Assembly (NCBI GenBank): GCA_032388755.1
Contig: CP135593.1
Location: 1,054,001 to 1,118,000 of the forward strand
Length of the DNA: 64,000 nt
Reading direction: 5' to 3'
Source: Neisseria sp. DTU_2020_1000833_1_SI_GRL_NUU_006
GTDB lineage: Bacteria; Pseudomonadota; Gammaproteobacteria; Burkholderiales; Neisseriaceae
Shown: in pieces, positions 35,346 through 44,473 of the stretch
Layout of the letters: each line of letters begins with the position of its first letter
How positions within the stretch are numbered: the stretch's first letter is position 1
Translations under genes and position numbers: made by a program
The notes under the pieces: generated by a model
What the model saw: the letters and a program-made list of their open reading frames with translations, nothing else
Told to the model about the DNA's origin: nothing
The model's database searches: none

Positions 35346-37103
35346 ATGGATCAACAACCAGTTATTGAAATTGCCGAATTCCCACATGATAATAAATTGT
35401 GGCGAATTGATAGGTTAGGGAAGATTTTTTCCCAATTGAAAAATAACAATAACCTGTTTATTGAAGTCTATTTACGCCCAGTTAACTTTCATGATAATTC
35501 TGTATATAACTTTGCTAGATTTGATAATTCTGGTAGAGAAATTCCAGAATATAATCAATTAAAAAAGATTCCTGTTAATATAGGCTTGCTTCCTATTTTA
35601 AGAGTTGGATCTCTTTGGATAAAAGGAAAACTTCAAAATAATAAAGCAGTTACAGATATAGTTACTCTTAAAAATATTGAAATAAATGCAAATACAGTAG
35701 AAATAATTAATAGCAATTACAAAATAAAATATTTAGATTCAAGCGGAAGAGAGCAAGAATGCAAACTATTGTTGCAGAAAAATTTTGCAACAGATGCAAA
35801 AGTACCTTTTTCTTGCTTAAAAATTCAAAATGAGAATTACAAAAATGGAATAATTATTCCAGTAATAGAAATTATCCGTTTTTATTATGCCTGTTCAACT
35901 AGACTAGCTCATTTAACATTTTCTAATCCAGAAGAAATTACAAAAATTTCATATGCGATAGATAATGAAACAGACAAGGTAGTCATTAAATTACCACAGC
36001 AATATACAGATCAAGAGGCCTTTATTTTAGCAAGAATATTGACTTCAGATATTGCTTTATCCGGATTCTTTCAGATTAAAAACTCCCTAATAAAAATAGG
36101 TTTTAACGAACAACCAACTACATTATTATCTACCAATTTCCCATTTATCAATTCAACCAATTTAGTGGTTCGCGGTATTAAAATTGTTGATAGATTCTTA
36201 GTTACGGAGATTTGTTCTTGTTCGGCTCCTTTTCCCGATATTTCTGTTGATAGGAATAATGACAACCGAAAGGGAGATAAGAAAACAGATATACCTGATG
36301 ATGAAAAGAAAGAGTATCGAAGAGAGGGACGAACTTCCAGTCTCAAAGGAAACTCCATTATCCAAAATCAATATGAATCAGACACTTGCGTATCAACATT
36401 ACAATTTGACTTAAACATAAATTGCTTTTCAGATTTGATCGGTAAAAAGATTGAAAAACCCAAAAAACCGTTTAATGAATACAAAGCACAGAAACTTGTT
36501 ATAAATGAACAAATGAATGTAACCGGCTTAGGCGCGGATTTAGGTACATGGGGCCAAACTACAATTGCACCTGCGTCCATTAGCACATTTAATACCCAAT
36601 CCGAAAAACACAATAGAGATGCCTTAGCTGCAACTTTTGAAAATTCCGTACGGGCTATCGAACATTTGAATGAAGAATATTCAAATATTCAAGCAGCTAT
36701 CTATATGTCCAGCTCTCCGGCTTGTGAGTTTGTTCCATTAACTGATTCAGCCCATAAAGCCCAATGGTCGTATCTTGTTTCCAAAACCAAAACAAGGCGT
36801 AAGGTATTATTAGGAAAAATTGATTATAAAGATAGGACATTTTGGTTGATTGAAATTCAAGCTCGGAAAAGTGAGCATTTCGTTACAGCAATTATTTATT
36901 TTGAGACAAATGACGAGATGAAGTATCTGGGTCAATTGTTATACGTCTTGGCAAAAAAACGAGGAATTTGGGATAAAATTCCCAAAAGAACTAGTTTGCA
37001 AATTACTACTCTAAAACATACGCATAAAGATATTGCGAGTTTTGCACGGAAAATTAGCGAAAAAGTTTTTGAATTTACGAATAATTTAGATTTTAAAAAA
37101 TAA
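35346..37103 (+). CDS. TnsE-like transposon protein (tentative)
   Basis: 585-residue protein at the lipA-proximal end of the element. From memory, its layout parallels Tn7 TnsE: a helical segment near residue 180 (EIIRFYYACSTRLAHLTF), NLVVRGIKIVDRFLVTEI, a polar variable stretch, then a C-terminal half with WLIEIQARKSEHFVTAIIYF that aligns loosely to TnsE VLLEVDASDGVKML. In Tn7, TnsE directs insertion towards replicating conjugal DNA. Here the gene is not in the tnsABC-tniQ operon but alone at the opposite end, on the opposite strand. A TTG at 35310 lies inside a TnsB-type site; I choose the ATG at 35346, though its ribosome-binding site is poor. Alternative: unrelated cargo gene. Confidence 0.5.
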   Translation: MDQQPVIEIAEFPHDNKLWRIDRLGKIFSQLKNNNNLFIEVYLRPVNFHDNSVYNFARFDNSGREIPEYNQLKKIPVNIGLLPILRVGSLWIKGKLQNNKAVTDIVTLKNIEINANTVEIINSNYKIKYLDSSGREQECKLLLQKNFATDAKVPFSCLKIQNENYKNGIIIPVIEIIRFYYACSTRLAHLTFSNPEEITKISYAIDNETDKVVIKLPQQYTDQEAFILARILTSDIALSGFFQIKNSLIKIGFNEQPTTLLSTNFPFINSTNLVVRGIKIVDRFLVTEICSCSAPFPDISVDRNNDNRKGDKKTDIPDDEKKEYRREGRTSSLKGNSIIQNQYESDTCVSTLQFDLNINCFSDLIGKKIEKPKKPFNEYKAQKLVINEQMNVTGLGADLGTWGQTTIAPASISTFNTQSEKHNRDALAATFENSVRAIEHLNEEYSNIQAAIYMSSSPACEFVPLTDSAHKAQWSYLVSKTKTRRKVLLGKIDYKDRTFWLIEIQARKSEHFVTAIIYFETNDEMKYLGQLLYVLAKKRGIWDKIPKRTSLQITTLKHTHKDIASFARKISEKVFEFTNNLDFKK

Positions 37104-37185
37104 GTTTTCAGCCCCTAAAGCTGGTACATGTTTTAATGGGGTATTCAGTTTAGATTGTATTAAAAACTTTGAACTTGGAAAAAAT

Positions 37186-37401
37186 ATGGAACAATTTATT
37201 CAATGGATTAAATCAGATATAGGAGTAACAATTGCTTGGATAGTTGGTGTAGTTTTTCCCGTTATAGGTCTAATTGCAACGCTTTTTAAGTTCAAAAAGT
37301 CAAAACATGATAAAAAAAACAATATTATAAATCAATCTATTCAAGGCGATAATAATCAGCAAGCGGGGAAAAACATTATCAAACGAAAGGGTAAACCATG
37401 A
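37186..37401 (+). CDS. Small membrane-anchored protein of the ABC-3C cargo
   Basis: 71-residue protein with one strong membrane helix (residues 15-34, TIAWIVGVVFPVIGLIATLF) followed by a basic stretch and the motif IQGDNNQQAGKNII. The same kind of motif opens the next protein, suggesting that the two interact or share a fold. It overlaps the next gene by 4 bp. An inner-membrane location is inferred. I do not recognise the family; its place suggests a membrane part of the conflict system. Confidence 0.65.
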   Translation: MEQFIQWIKSDIGVTIAWIVGVVFPVIGLIATLFKFKKSKHDKKNNIINQSIQGDNNQQAGKNIIKRKGKP

Positions 37402-37952
37402 TTGGCGGAAAACATCAGCAAGATATAAGCGGAAATAATAATATACAAGCTGGTGGGGATGTTATTAATAACATTACTTACTATCAAAACACCGATGTAG
37501 ATATTTTATCAGCGATTGAAAAGGTGCTGAGCGGAATATATAAAAACGCTCAAAATGGAGAAGAATTTACTCCAATAGATACAAAATCTTATACCATCGA
37601 AAATAAAATTAACTTTAATGAAATTTCTTATTTTGATCCATTAGAAGACTTCCAGGAGGGGTATCACTATGTTAAAAATCAAATCAAAATACTTTCTGAA
37701 GTAGATCCTGCATGTGAAACAAGCATTACCCAGCATATTAAACATTATTATCGTAAGATACGCCGCAAAAATACTAATTGTTCTGCAGATAAAATTATTG
37801 AAAAAGTCTGTTCCGAAATTGAAACTGCATTAATTGGAAAGAACACAAGACTTGCTCTAGAAGAACAAAAAGCTGTTGAATTTGTGGTATTCTATATATT
37901 TGCAGAATGCAAAATTTTTGACAAACCACCATCCGACTATGCTTCTCAATAG
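37398..37952 (+). CDS. Probable ABC-3C system component/effector
   Basis: 184-residue protein. The N-terminus has DISGNNNIQAGGDVINNITYY, a short polar Asn/Gly repeat seen at the start of various conflict-system proteins; the remainder is helical and charged (AIEKVLSGIYKN, HIKHYYRKIRRKN, ALEEQKAVEFVVFYIFAECKIF). No catalytic motif is obvious. In ABC-three-component loci a gene in this place usually encodes the effector or its regulator; which it is here cannot be told. It overlaps the upstream gene by 4 bp and the MC6 gene by 14 bp. Confidence 0.55.
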   Translation: MIGGKHQQDISGNNNIQAGGDVINNITYYQNTDVDILSAIEKVLSGIYKNAQNGEEFTPIDTKSYTIENKINFNEISYFDPLEDFQEGYHYVKNQIKILSEVDPACETSITQHIKHYYRKIRRKNTNCSADKIIEKVCSEIETALIGKNTRLALEEQKAVEFVVFYIFAECKIFDKPPSDYASQ

Positions 37953-38166
37953 GACAGAACCCCAAAAAAGCCTTTACTCTGTAGGGGCTTATTTAATAGG
38001 TAAACTTCGTGAATCCACGGAGCCATTTTATGCTGTAGAAATGTTTGAAAAATACGGTAACCAGCTGAATGTCAGCTTTCCTCAATTCATGCTAACACTT
38101 GACTGGTTGTTTCTGGCAGGCTTAATTGATTCGAATGGTGATGGAAGATTAAAAAAATGTTTCTAA
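37939..38166 (+). CDS. ABC-3C system middle component (MC6-like)
   Basis: 75-residue protein resembling MC6-type middle components: the N-terminal SLYSVGAYLIGKLRE, then FPQFMLTLDWLFLAGLIDSNGDGRLKKCF, a winged-helix-like pattern that I associate with this family. The longer frame from 37876 lies within the upstream gene; the ATG at 37939 gives the family length. It overlaps the ATPase gene by 10 bp. The role is presumably to link the SMC-like ATPase to the effector. Confidence 0.7.
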   Translation: MLLNRTEPQKSLYSVGAYLIGKLRESTEPFYAVEMFEKYGNQLNVSFPQFMLTLDWLFLAGLIDSNGDGRLKKCF

Positions 38167-39872
38167 AAAAATTTACGCTAACTAGTGAAACAGGTAAGAC
38201 CATTAGGGAAGTAACCTTCAAAAAAGGCATTAATATCATCTTAGGCAGTTCGGATGAAAACCAACAAAACTCTTCCAATAGTTTAGGTAAAACTACCCTA
38301 ATTCGCTGTCTTGATTTTTGCTTGGCAGGTAAAGACGCAAAAGCTATTTACACCGATTCTGAATTTAAAACAGAAAACCGCCTAGTTGTTGATTTTCTCA
38401 AAAAAGAAAAACCTACATTCAAACTTACACTTTCACACTCTTTTGATGCATCCGATGAAATCATTATCGAACGTTGTCTTGATCTAACCGCTCGAAGCAA
38501 AATTACTAACTATATTGATGGCAAAAAATACAAGCACGAAGAGTTTGACCTAAAGCTGAAAGAGCTTTTGTTTAATTTTACCGACCCCAAACCTACTCTA
38601 CGCCAATTACTTGGAAAATTTATCCGCCAGCGGGACAACCAAATTGATAAGATATTATATTTCAATGGAAGTTTTTGCAAAAATGTTGAATATGAAAAAA
38701 TTCATCTGTTTTTATTCGGCTTTAATCAAACAAATCTGTTAAGTAAAAAATCCGAAGTAGAGAAGCAACAGCGAAGTATAGAAAATGCACTTTACGTATT
38801 GGAAAAGCGTAATAGCATTAGCTCATTGAAGCAACGAATCAATTTGATTGAAGGTGAACTTTATGATTTAGAAGCTCAGCGCAATGCTTTTAACATTTCC
38901 GATAAATATGACGAAGAAGCGGCGCAATTAGAGAATATTCAAATTCAATTAAACAAAAACGAACAATTACTGGCAGAACAACGTTTAAAACGGAACGGTG
39001 CAAACGAAAGAATTACGCGGTTAGAGCGTGACGCAGTATCTGCAAACGGTAGTACTTTGCAATATCTCTATGAGGAAGCAAATTTTTATAACGAAGAATT
39101 AGCAAAGACTTTTGATGAAGTAGTTAATTTTCATAATACTATGCTGAAAAACGAAATCGCTTTTCTTAAAAAAAGCATACAAAAAAGCGATACTCGTATT
39201 TCTGAGTTGGAAAACGAGCGTTCTTATTTGACTGACGAATATAATCGGCTACTTTATAAATTAGGACAAACTGGCTCATTACGTGAATACACTAAACTCA
39301 ACGACAGGATTGCCACCAAATACAAAGAAAAGGGAGAAGCAGACGCATTATTAGAAGAGCTAAACCATTACATTGGAGAATCAAAAGAACTAAAGGAAAA
39401 ATTAGATAATCTCGTAGAAGAAATGCATAGAAATACTGAACTACTAGATGAGAATTTGAAAATATTCAATTTCTACTTTTCCAAATATACCGAACAGTTA
39501 ACCGGCCAAAAATACTTGTTGTCATTCAACCTAACTAAAGATACTAACATATTTAAATTTCAAATAGATGAGTTTAACCACAACCCAGGCTCAGGAGAAA
39601 AACAAGCAGTAGTAATGGCCTTTGATTTAGCTTATATGGCCTTTTGCAATGATAAAAACCTTAGAAGACCGTTATTTGCAACTCAAGATAAAATCGAAGT
39701 TGTTGATATTCAGAAGATTTCTGTATTATTCAACTTGGCAAATCAACAAAATGGCCAATTAATTATTCCTATTATTAACGATAAAATTAAAGATTATCCT
39801 GATTTGGAAAAAGATACAGTTTTATTTTTGACTTCTGAAGATAAATTCTTTCGTATTGATAATGCCAAATGA
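38157..39872 (+). CDS. DUF2326 SMC/RecN-like ATPase of an ABC-3C system
   Basis: 571-residue ABC ATPase with a long central coiled coil. The N-terminus has GINIILGSSDENQQNSSNSLGKTTLIR, the divergent Walker A of DUF2326 proteins (GKTT near residues 44-47). Coiled-coil segments span about residues 200-440. The C-terminal head has a signature-like NPGSGEKQAVVMAFDLAY and a Walker B-like RPLFATQD. It ends the cargo operon. In the ABC-3C model it would sense invader DNA or nucleoprotein and trigger the effector. Confidence 0.8.
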   Translation: MFLKKFTLTSETGKTIREVTFKKGINIILGSSDENQQNSSNSLGKTTLIRCLDFCLAGKDAKAIYTDSEFKTENRLVVDFLKKEKPTFKLTLSHSFDASDEIIIERCLDLTARSKITNYIDGKKYKHEEFDLKLKELLFNFTDPKPTLRQLLGKFIRQRDNQIDKILYFNGSFCKNVEYEKIHLFLFGFNQTNLLSKKSEVEKQQRSIENALYVLEKRNSISSLKQRINLIEGELYDLEAQRNAFNISDKYDEEAAQLENIQIQLNKNEQLLAEQRLKRNGANERITRLERDAVSANGSTLQYLYEEANFYNEELAKTFDEVVNFHNTMLKNEIAFLKKSIQKSDTRISELENERSYLTDEYNRLLYKLGQTGSLREYTKLNDRIATKYKEKGEADALLEELNHYIGESKELKEKLDNLVEEMHRNTELLDENLKIFNFYFSKYTEQLTGQKYLLSFNLTKDTNIFKFQIDEFNHNPGSGEKQAVVMAFDLAYMAFCNDKNLRRPLFATQDKIEVVDIQKISVLFNLANQQNGQLIIPIINDKIKDYPDLEKDTVLFLTSEDKFFRIDNAK

Positions 39873-39965
39873 TGCCCATAACCCACCTCTTTAGTAGGTT
39901 TTATTCTATCTTTCAGACAGCACGCTTAAAATTAGAGGCTAATCTACTTCGACCTCATCAAAAAC

Positions 39966-40979
39966 TCATAACTTCCGATATAATTCCTTATAAATATTCC
40001 TATTCATTTGAGAAACAATTTGACGAAAATCATCAGGACAATCTCGGAAATCTTTCAGTAAATGGTTATATCGAATTACTTTATCATGCCATGCTTGGAT
40101 CAAATTATTCGGATAATTTTGCAACAACCACATACAAGAATAAATCGTGCTGTGTCGTTCCACCAAACTGCGACTTTCCCAACTCAGTCGACGAGAACGT
40201 TCTAATTGAACTGGAGTCTGATGTATTTGCTTGCACAAATAAGAGTACAAATCCGGTGCAAACTTCTTTGATGTAGTAATCGCCAAAAAGTGATGCAGAA
40301 TTTTTAGTTGTTCTTTTTCAGATTGGTTAAAAAGATAATCAAGATTAGCAATTCGGTTTAACCAATTTTGCCATTGCAGCCTGATTTCATCATTAAAGAA
40401 AATAACATTCTCACAAGGACTGTTGCTCAAGTCATATTGACAATTCCAACAATATTTCAACTCTGTAAAGCGCTGCAAATTAGGTTTACCTAAATCTTGT
40501 CGGTGAAAAGCAACATATATACCACATTTAGGACAGCAATCATGCATCATGATTTGATGTATTGGACAAAATGTATATAGGGCTATGCGCCATGATTTTC
40601 GGAAATATGTTTCATTGTCAGTAGCTAGACATAGCGGGCAATAAACAATAGCATTATTATCGCGTTTACGGTGATTGGCTTTAAGGCTGTTTATCCACGT
40701 CAATTGTCCTGAAAAATTGTTTTTGTCAAATAATCGACCTTGTAGGCTATCTAATGTGGTTGTTTTGATTCGAATGGTTGAACAGCCTGTTTTTTCAGCC
40801 AATGTATTGACCAACCAGTCAGGAGTATGGCGATCTATATCCCTATTCCATATCTCATAATTAGGAAATAGCAAATGACAGAAGGTTTGTACTTTCAACC
40901 CGTTTGCATGTGCTAAGCGAACCAACCATGATGTAAACAATTCATCAGGATAAGGTTTCGGATGAGCGGGTAAAATCAT
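39966..40979 (-). CDS. tniQ: TniQ/TnsD-family target-site selector
   Basis: 337-residue target selector. The N-terminus PAHPKPYPDELFTSWLVRLAHANG is the TniQ signature. Zinc-ligand pairs follow: CPLC, then CPIHQ..CCPKCG, and CWNCQYDLS. TniQ/TnsD proteins bind attachment DNA and recruit TnsC. At this size it resembles TniQ more than the longer Tn7 TnsD. The insertion at lipA suggests it reads the lipA 3' end. Overlaps tnsC by 4 bp. The convergent cargo ATPase ends about 94 bp away. Confidence 0.88.
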   Translation of the reverse strand: MILPAHPKPYPDELFTSWLVRLAHANGLKVQTFCHLLFPNYEIWNRDIDRHTPDWLVNTLAEKTGCSTIRIKTTTLDSLQGRLFDKNNFSGQLTWINSLKANHRKRDNNAIVYCPLCLATDNETYFRKSWRIALYTFCPIHQIMMHDCCPKCGIYVAFHRQDLGKPNLQRFTELKYCWNCQYDLSNSPCENVIFFNDEIRLQWQNWLNRIANLDYLFNQSEKEQLKILHHFLAITTSKKFAPDLYSYLCKQIHQTPVQLERSRRLSWESRSLVERHSTIYSCMWLLQNYPNNLIQAWHDKVIRYNHLLKDFRDCPDDFRQIVSQMNRNIYKELYRKL

Positions 40980-41869
40980 CTGAGTTTATCCAATTGACGT
41001 TTACGTTGGCTTGGGCTAATCCAGTTGATTGAATTTAAGATTGTTTCGTTAATACATTCAGTTTGTTGTTGAATAGCGGCTACAGCAGCTTGTGTCAGCA
41101 AACGAGAAAGCTCTCCAATATATCCTTCACTCATGGCATATAACTTTGTAGCCAACGAAATTTCATGTAAATCCGACGGTTGACTAAGCGGCAGCATCCG
41201 TTCAAAGCTCATCAATAAACGCATAAAATCCTTATTTAATTCCCAACGAGGAAGCACCGCAGGTTCAAAACGGTTGGCCAACTGTGCATCAGTTTGAATG
41301 GCTCGATATGCGTCTTTAATACCTACACCTACAATCGGAATTTGTAATTCATTTCCTAAGTATTTAATTACATTTAAAAACGTTTTCTGCTTATTCAAAC
41401 TCCCGGAAAGGATATGGTGGATTTCATCAATAATCAACATTTTAGTATTAACGTATTTGAGCAAATGAAGCACTTGGGCAAGTTTTTTATCTGTCCTGTC
41501 ATGAGTTTTATAGGGGGCAAACAGTAAATCTAAAATAGCATTGTAAAAACGGCTTTCATCAGGTATAGGCGGTGCTTGAATAATCACTACTGGTGCGATA
41601 ATACCATTTCCATGTGGATTATCATGGGCTGGATGTTGCCGCAAAAAATATTTAATCAACATGGTTTTACCGTTATTAGTATCACCAACCAACAACATAT
41701 TAGGCATACGGTTTTGTTTCGGGAAACTTAGCAAATCTTCCAGTTTTACCAAAATCTGTTGAGCCTGCGGATAACCTATCCAACGTGGGGAACGTATGTA
41801 TTCAATGCGCTCAATATCACTATACTTTAGTTGTTCTTCTGCTTTGGGAGAAAGGTGAGGATAATTCAT
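40976..41869 (-). CDS. tnsC: TnsC/TniB-type AAA+ transposition regulator
   Basis: 297-residue AAA+ ATPase that links target selector and transposase. Walker A VGDTNNGKT is at residues 61-69 and Walker B MLIIDEIHH at 144-152, with the TniB-type surrounding sequence (GSLNKQKTFLNVIKYLGNELQIPIVGVG). It is much shorter than Tn7 TnsC (about 555 aa) and similar to TniB. It overlaps tnsB and tniQ by 4 bp each. Confidence 0.9.
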   Translation of the reverse strand: MNYPHLSPKAEEQLKYSDIERIEYIRSPRWIGYPQAQQILVKLEDLLSFPKQNRMPNMLLVGDTNNGKTMLIKYFLRQHPAHDNPHGNGIIAPVVIIQAPPIPDESRFYNAILDLLFAPYKTHDRTDKKLAQVLHLLKYVNTKMLIIDEIHHILSGSLNKQKTFLNVIKYLGNELQIPIVGVGIKDAYRAIQTDAQLANRFEPAVLPRWELNKDFMRLLMSFERMLPLSQPSDLHEISLATKLYAMSEGYIGELSRLLTQAAVAAIQQQTECINETILNSINWISPSQRKRQLDKLR

Positions 41870-43728
41870 GATAAATCGTCCAAATCTTCAAAAGGCTGAA
41901 TATCATCAAACATATTTTCCTCATTTTCAGACGATATAATATTCCTCGAATCAATTTGAGGCATAGGTAAAGATGCTCGAGTACTTTGATCTAATTGGCG
42001 ACGTTGTTGAGCGCGACGGATGGCTTTAGTCTTACCTTGAGCTTGCTGTTCCAATTCTCGCATTCGTCCGTATGCTGCAAAAATCATGTTCTCATCAATA
42101 TTCTGTTTCTGCTCATTTTTTAATTGTCTCTGAATCTCTCGTAACTCCCAAATGCTGATAACCGGATTCGAACTGTTCCGATAAGGTATTGGAAAATACA
42201 TCAATAAATCTGGGTCATAAAACCAAATCACGCTCAAATCACGTGGATCTATGCGAAAAATGAACTGGCGAGCCTGTCTAGGATTAGTCGGATTAGTTGC
42301 TGCAATCCACGGTCGTAAAACGTCATGCCAATAAGTGATTTTATGGATAACTACCCCATATTGCTGCACCGTTCGCATTTCAAACGGCATAAAGGTCAAG
42401 CGCAATAGTGTCTCATCAACCACTTTATCAGGTAATCCTGTTCCTAAAGAAACATCATCTCCTAATACACCTGATTTCCATTTGGCTAACGGTGAGATTC
42501 CCAATCCAGAATGAGTACGCTGATGATAAACATCACAAATAAATAGTGTTAACCACGTTTCAAATTCAGTTAGCGTTAATGCCGCCTTGCTTTCGGAAGC
42601 ATAATCTTTTCTTTGTTGTGTATTTGCAAAAGTAGTACCAGTTAAACCGTGGACTTCATCCAAAATCGTACCCAGTAAACGCTCAATGTGTCCTCCGAAA
42701 TGAGGACGTGCCACAGGCCTCCACTCAATTTCAATACCGTATTGTTTACACGCCTTTTCCAGCACTTTGCCACGGAATTCTTTTGCATTATCCAAATGAA
42801 TTTTGCGTGGCAAACCCCACACAGGCCACCGCCCTTTCACTCCATGTTTTGCCAACCAGCTTTCTTTAGACAAAATACTATGTGCTAAACACAAACCTGT
42901 AGATAATGCACTTGGTGGATCGAATGACACATAAAATCCCGTAACCATTCGGCTGAACACATCAATCGCCAGCGTAATCCACGGCCTACCAATAGGCTTA
43001 CGATATACATCATCGACTAAAATAATGTCTAACTTTGTATGATCTATTTGTACCACTGAAAGCGGATAATCGGCATTTGGAAAGCTACCTTGTAAAGGAG
43101 AAAATTTCATTTCTGCTGCTTTATGGCTTAGCCGTTTAGCAGTTTTAATTTGAGGCGCAATATTTTTGATTCGAGAACGAATGGTATTAGCATGAGGAGC
43201 TGGTAAATTTTGTTTATGGCAACGCCGTGTAATTTCTCTAATGATTTTCTGTATTGATTTACGTTGTGTGCTTAAATAATCCACTTCCAATACTTGCCTG
43301 ATAAGCTGTTCTACATCATCAGAAAGCTGTGTTTTACCACTATCACTACGCTGCTTACGTGTTAAAGCAGTCAGAACGCCGCTTTCCTTATAACTTTTTA
43401 ACCAGCGATAAACCGTACTGATATGTACACCGCATTCGGCAGCTCTCGCTTGAACATCAGATTTACTACGTTTTGGATTTCGGATAAGTGGCTCAATTAC
43501 ATCGAAATGTTGTTGAGCTAATTGCCATTTTTGCTCAGGAATACTATCTAAGTGGGTTAATTCAGCACTCTGGACTGTTGATAGATCCGCTAATTTTGCT
43601 TGGTAATCTGCACCGGTTACACTATCGCGTAACTGATATGTTTCTAAATCCAGGACTGCTGTAATTACACAGATTTTGTTTTGAAACAAAACCATTGCAC
43701 CGACATTCACATTTAAAGTTGCTTTCAT
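41866..43728 (-). CDS. tnsB: TnsB DDE transposase
   Basis: 620-residue RNase H-fold transposase that binds the end repeats and joins 3' ends to target DNA. The N-terminus has helix-turn-helix DNA-binding regions (HISTVYRWLKSYKESG). The catalytic triad appears as D229 (VVQIDHTK), D313 (HLDNAKEF) and E349 (GGHIERLLG), giving the D-35-E spacing. A Mu-type C-terminal beta-barrel follows. The last about 60 residues are polar and probably contact TnsC. Overlaps tnsA and tnsC by 4 bp. Confidence 0.93.
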   Translation of the reverse strand: MKATLNVNVGAMVLFQNKICVITAVLDLETYQLRDSVTGADYQAKLADLSTVQSAELTHLDSIPEQKWQLAQQHFDVIEPLIRNPKRSKSDVQARAAECGVHISTVYRWLKSYKESGVLTALTRKQRSDSGKTQLSDDVEQLIRQVLEVDYLSTQRKSIQKIIREITRRCHKQNLPAPHANTIRSRIKNIAPQIKTAKRLSHKAAEMKFSPLQGSFPNADYPLSVVQIDHTKLDIILVDDVYRKPIGRPWITLAIDVFSRMVTGFYVSFDPPSALSTGLCLAHSILSKESWLAKHGVKGRWPVWGLPRKIHLDNAKEFRGKVLEKACKQYGIEIEWRPVARPHFGGHIERLLGTILDEVHGLTGTTFANTQQRKDYASESKAALTLTEFETWLTLFICDVYHQRTHSGLGISPLAKWKSGVLGDDVSLGTGLPDKVVDETLLRLTFMPFEMRTVQQYGVVIHKITYWHDVLRPWIAATNPTNPRQARQFIFRIDPRDLSVIWFYDPDLLMYFPIPYRNSSNPVISIWELREIQRQLKNEQKQNIDENMIFAAYGRMRELEQQAQGKTKAIRRAQQRRQLDQSTRASLPMPQIDSRNIISSENEENMFDDIQPFEDLDDLS

Positions 43729-44372
43729 TTTTTAAACCATATAGCGGATTGCATAGTGAGTGGTTGATTTAAATCTGCGCCAATTTTTCGTTCTGCAATT
43801 AAGTACCACAATACAGGCAATAATTTTGCTTGATTGTATTCATCCTGAAAAGTCTGTTGAATAAGCTGTTTAGGTGTGGATTTTTTCAATTCGCGTAACG
43901 ATTCATCCAATAAAGTCATATATGCTTCGCTGTATTCGCCAGATAAGCCATTTTGTTGATATGGCAATAAAAAGCGTACATTGCATAAATAATCAGTATG
44001 AATCTCTAACTCTGTAATCAGTTTAAAATGCCAACCGTGTAATTTGCAAAAATGTAAGGCAGCCTGAAATTTAGGTTTGAGTTCACACCAGTTTTTACGT
44101 AAATCGCTACGATATTTTACTTCGTAAATAATTACATCATTTTGATAATGAACCAAAACATCAGGGGTATAGATATGCTTCTTTCCTGCTGGGTCAAACC
44201 ACTCAATCGTGATAGGCTGTACTTCGAAATGCTGCACATTAGAATCAAATTCCAGCAGAGTTAAAAAATCACGCTCCAAAGATGACTCATAAGCTGCAAT
44301 GCCTATAGCTTTGTTATATGGAGCGATACCTGTAATATTTCGATAGTTTTTAGGAATTTTACGGATTGGCAT
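43725..44372 (-). CDS. tnsA: TnsA endonuclease subunit
   Basis: 215-residue restriction-endonuclease-like partner of TnsB that cuts the 5' ends, allowing cut-and-paste movement. Active-site candidates are E33 (ESSLERDFL), D71 (YTPDVLV) and E84-x-K86 (YEVKYR). Tn7 TnsA has Gln in the second-last place. First gene of the tns operon; the transposon right end lies directly upstream. Confidence 0.9.
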   Translation of the reverse strand: MPIRKIPKNYRNITGIAPYNKAIGIAAYESSLERDFLTLLEFDSNVQHFEVQPITIEWFDPAGKKHIYTPDVLVHYQNDVIIYEVKYRSDLRKNWCELKPKFQAALHFCKLHGWHFKLITELEIHTDYLCNVRFLLPYQQNGLSGEYSEAYMTLLDESLRELKKSTPKQLIQQTFQDEYNQAKLLPVLWYLIAERKIGADLNQPLTMQSAIWFKK

Positions 44373-44473
44373 AGTTTTATATGTGTAGTAGAAAAAGGAT
44401 TAAAAGGAAGACAATCTTAATGAGTTAATGCCCTTTATCAATAACCCAAACTCAATTAGCTTTCTTATAATTT

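Noticed and set aside
39869..40276. 135-codon plus-strand frame after the cargo ATPase
   Set aside because: Overlaps tniQ on the other strand; no motif and low-quality codon use. Convergent ends explain the region.
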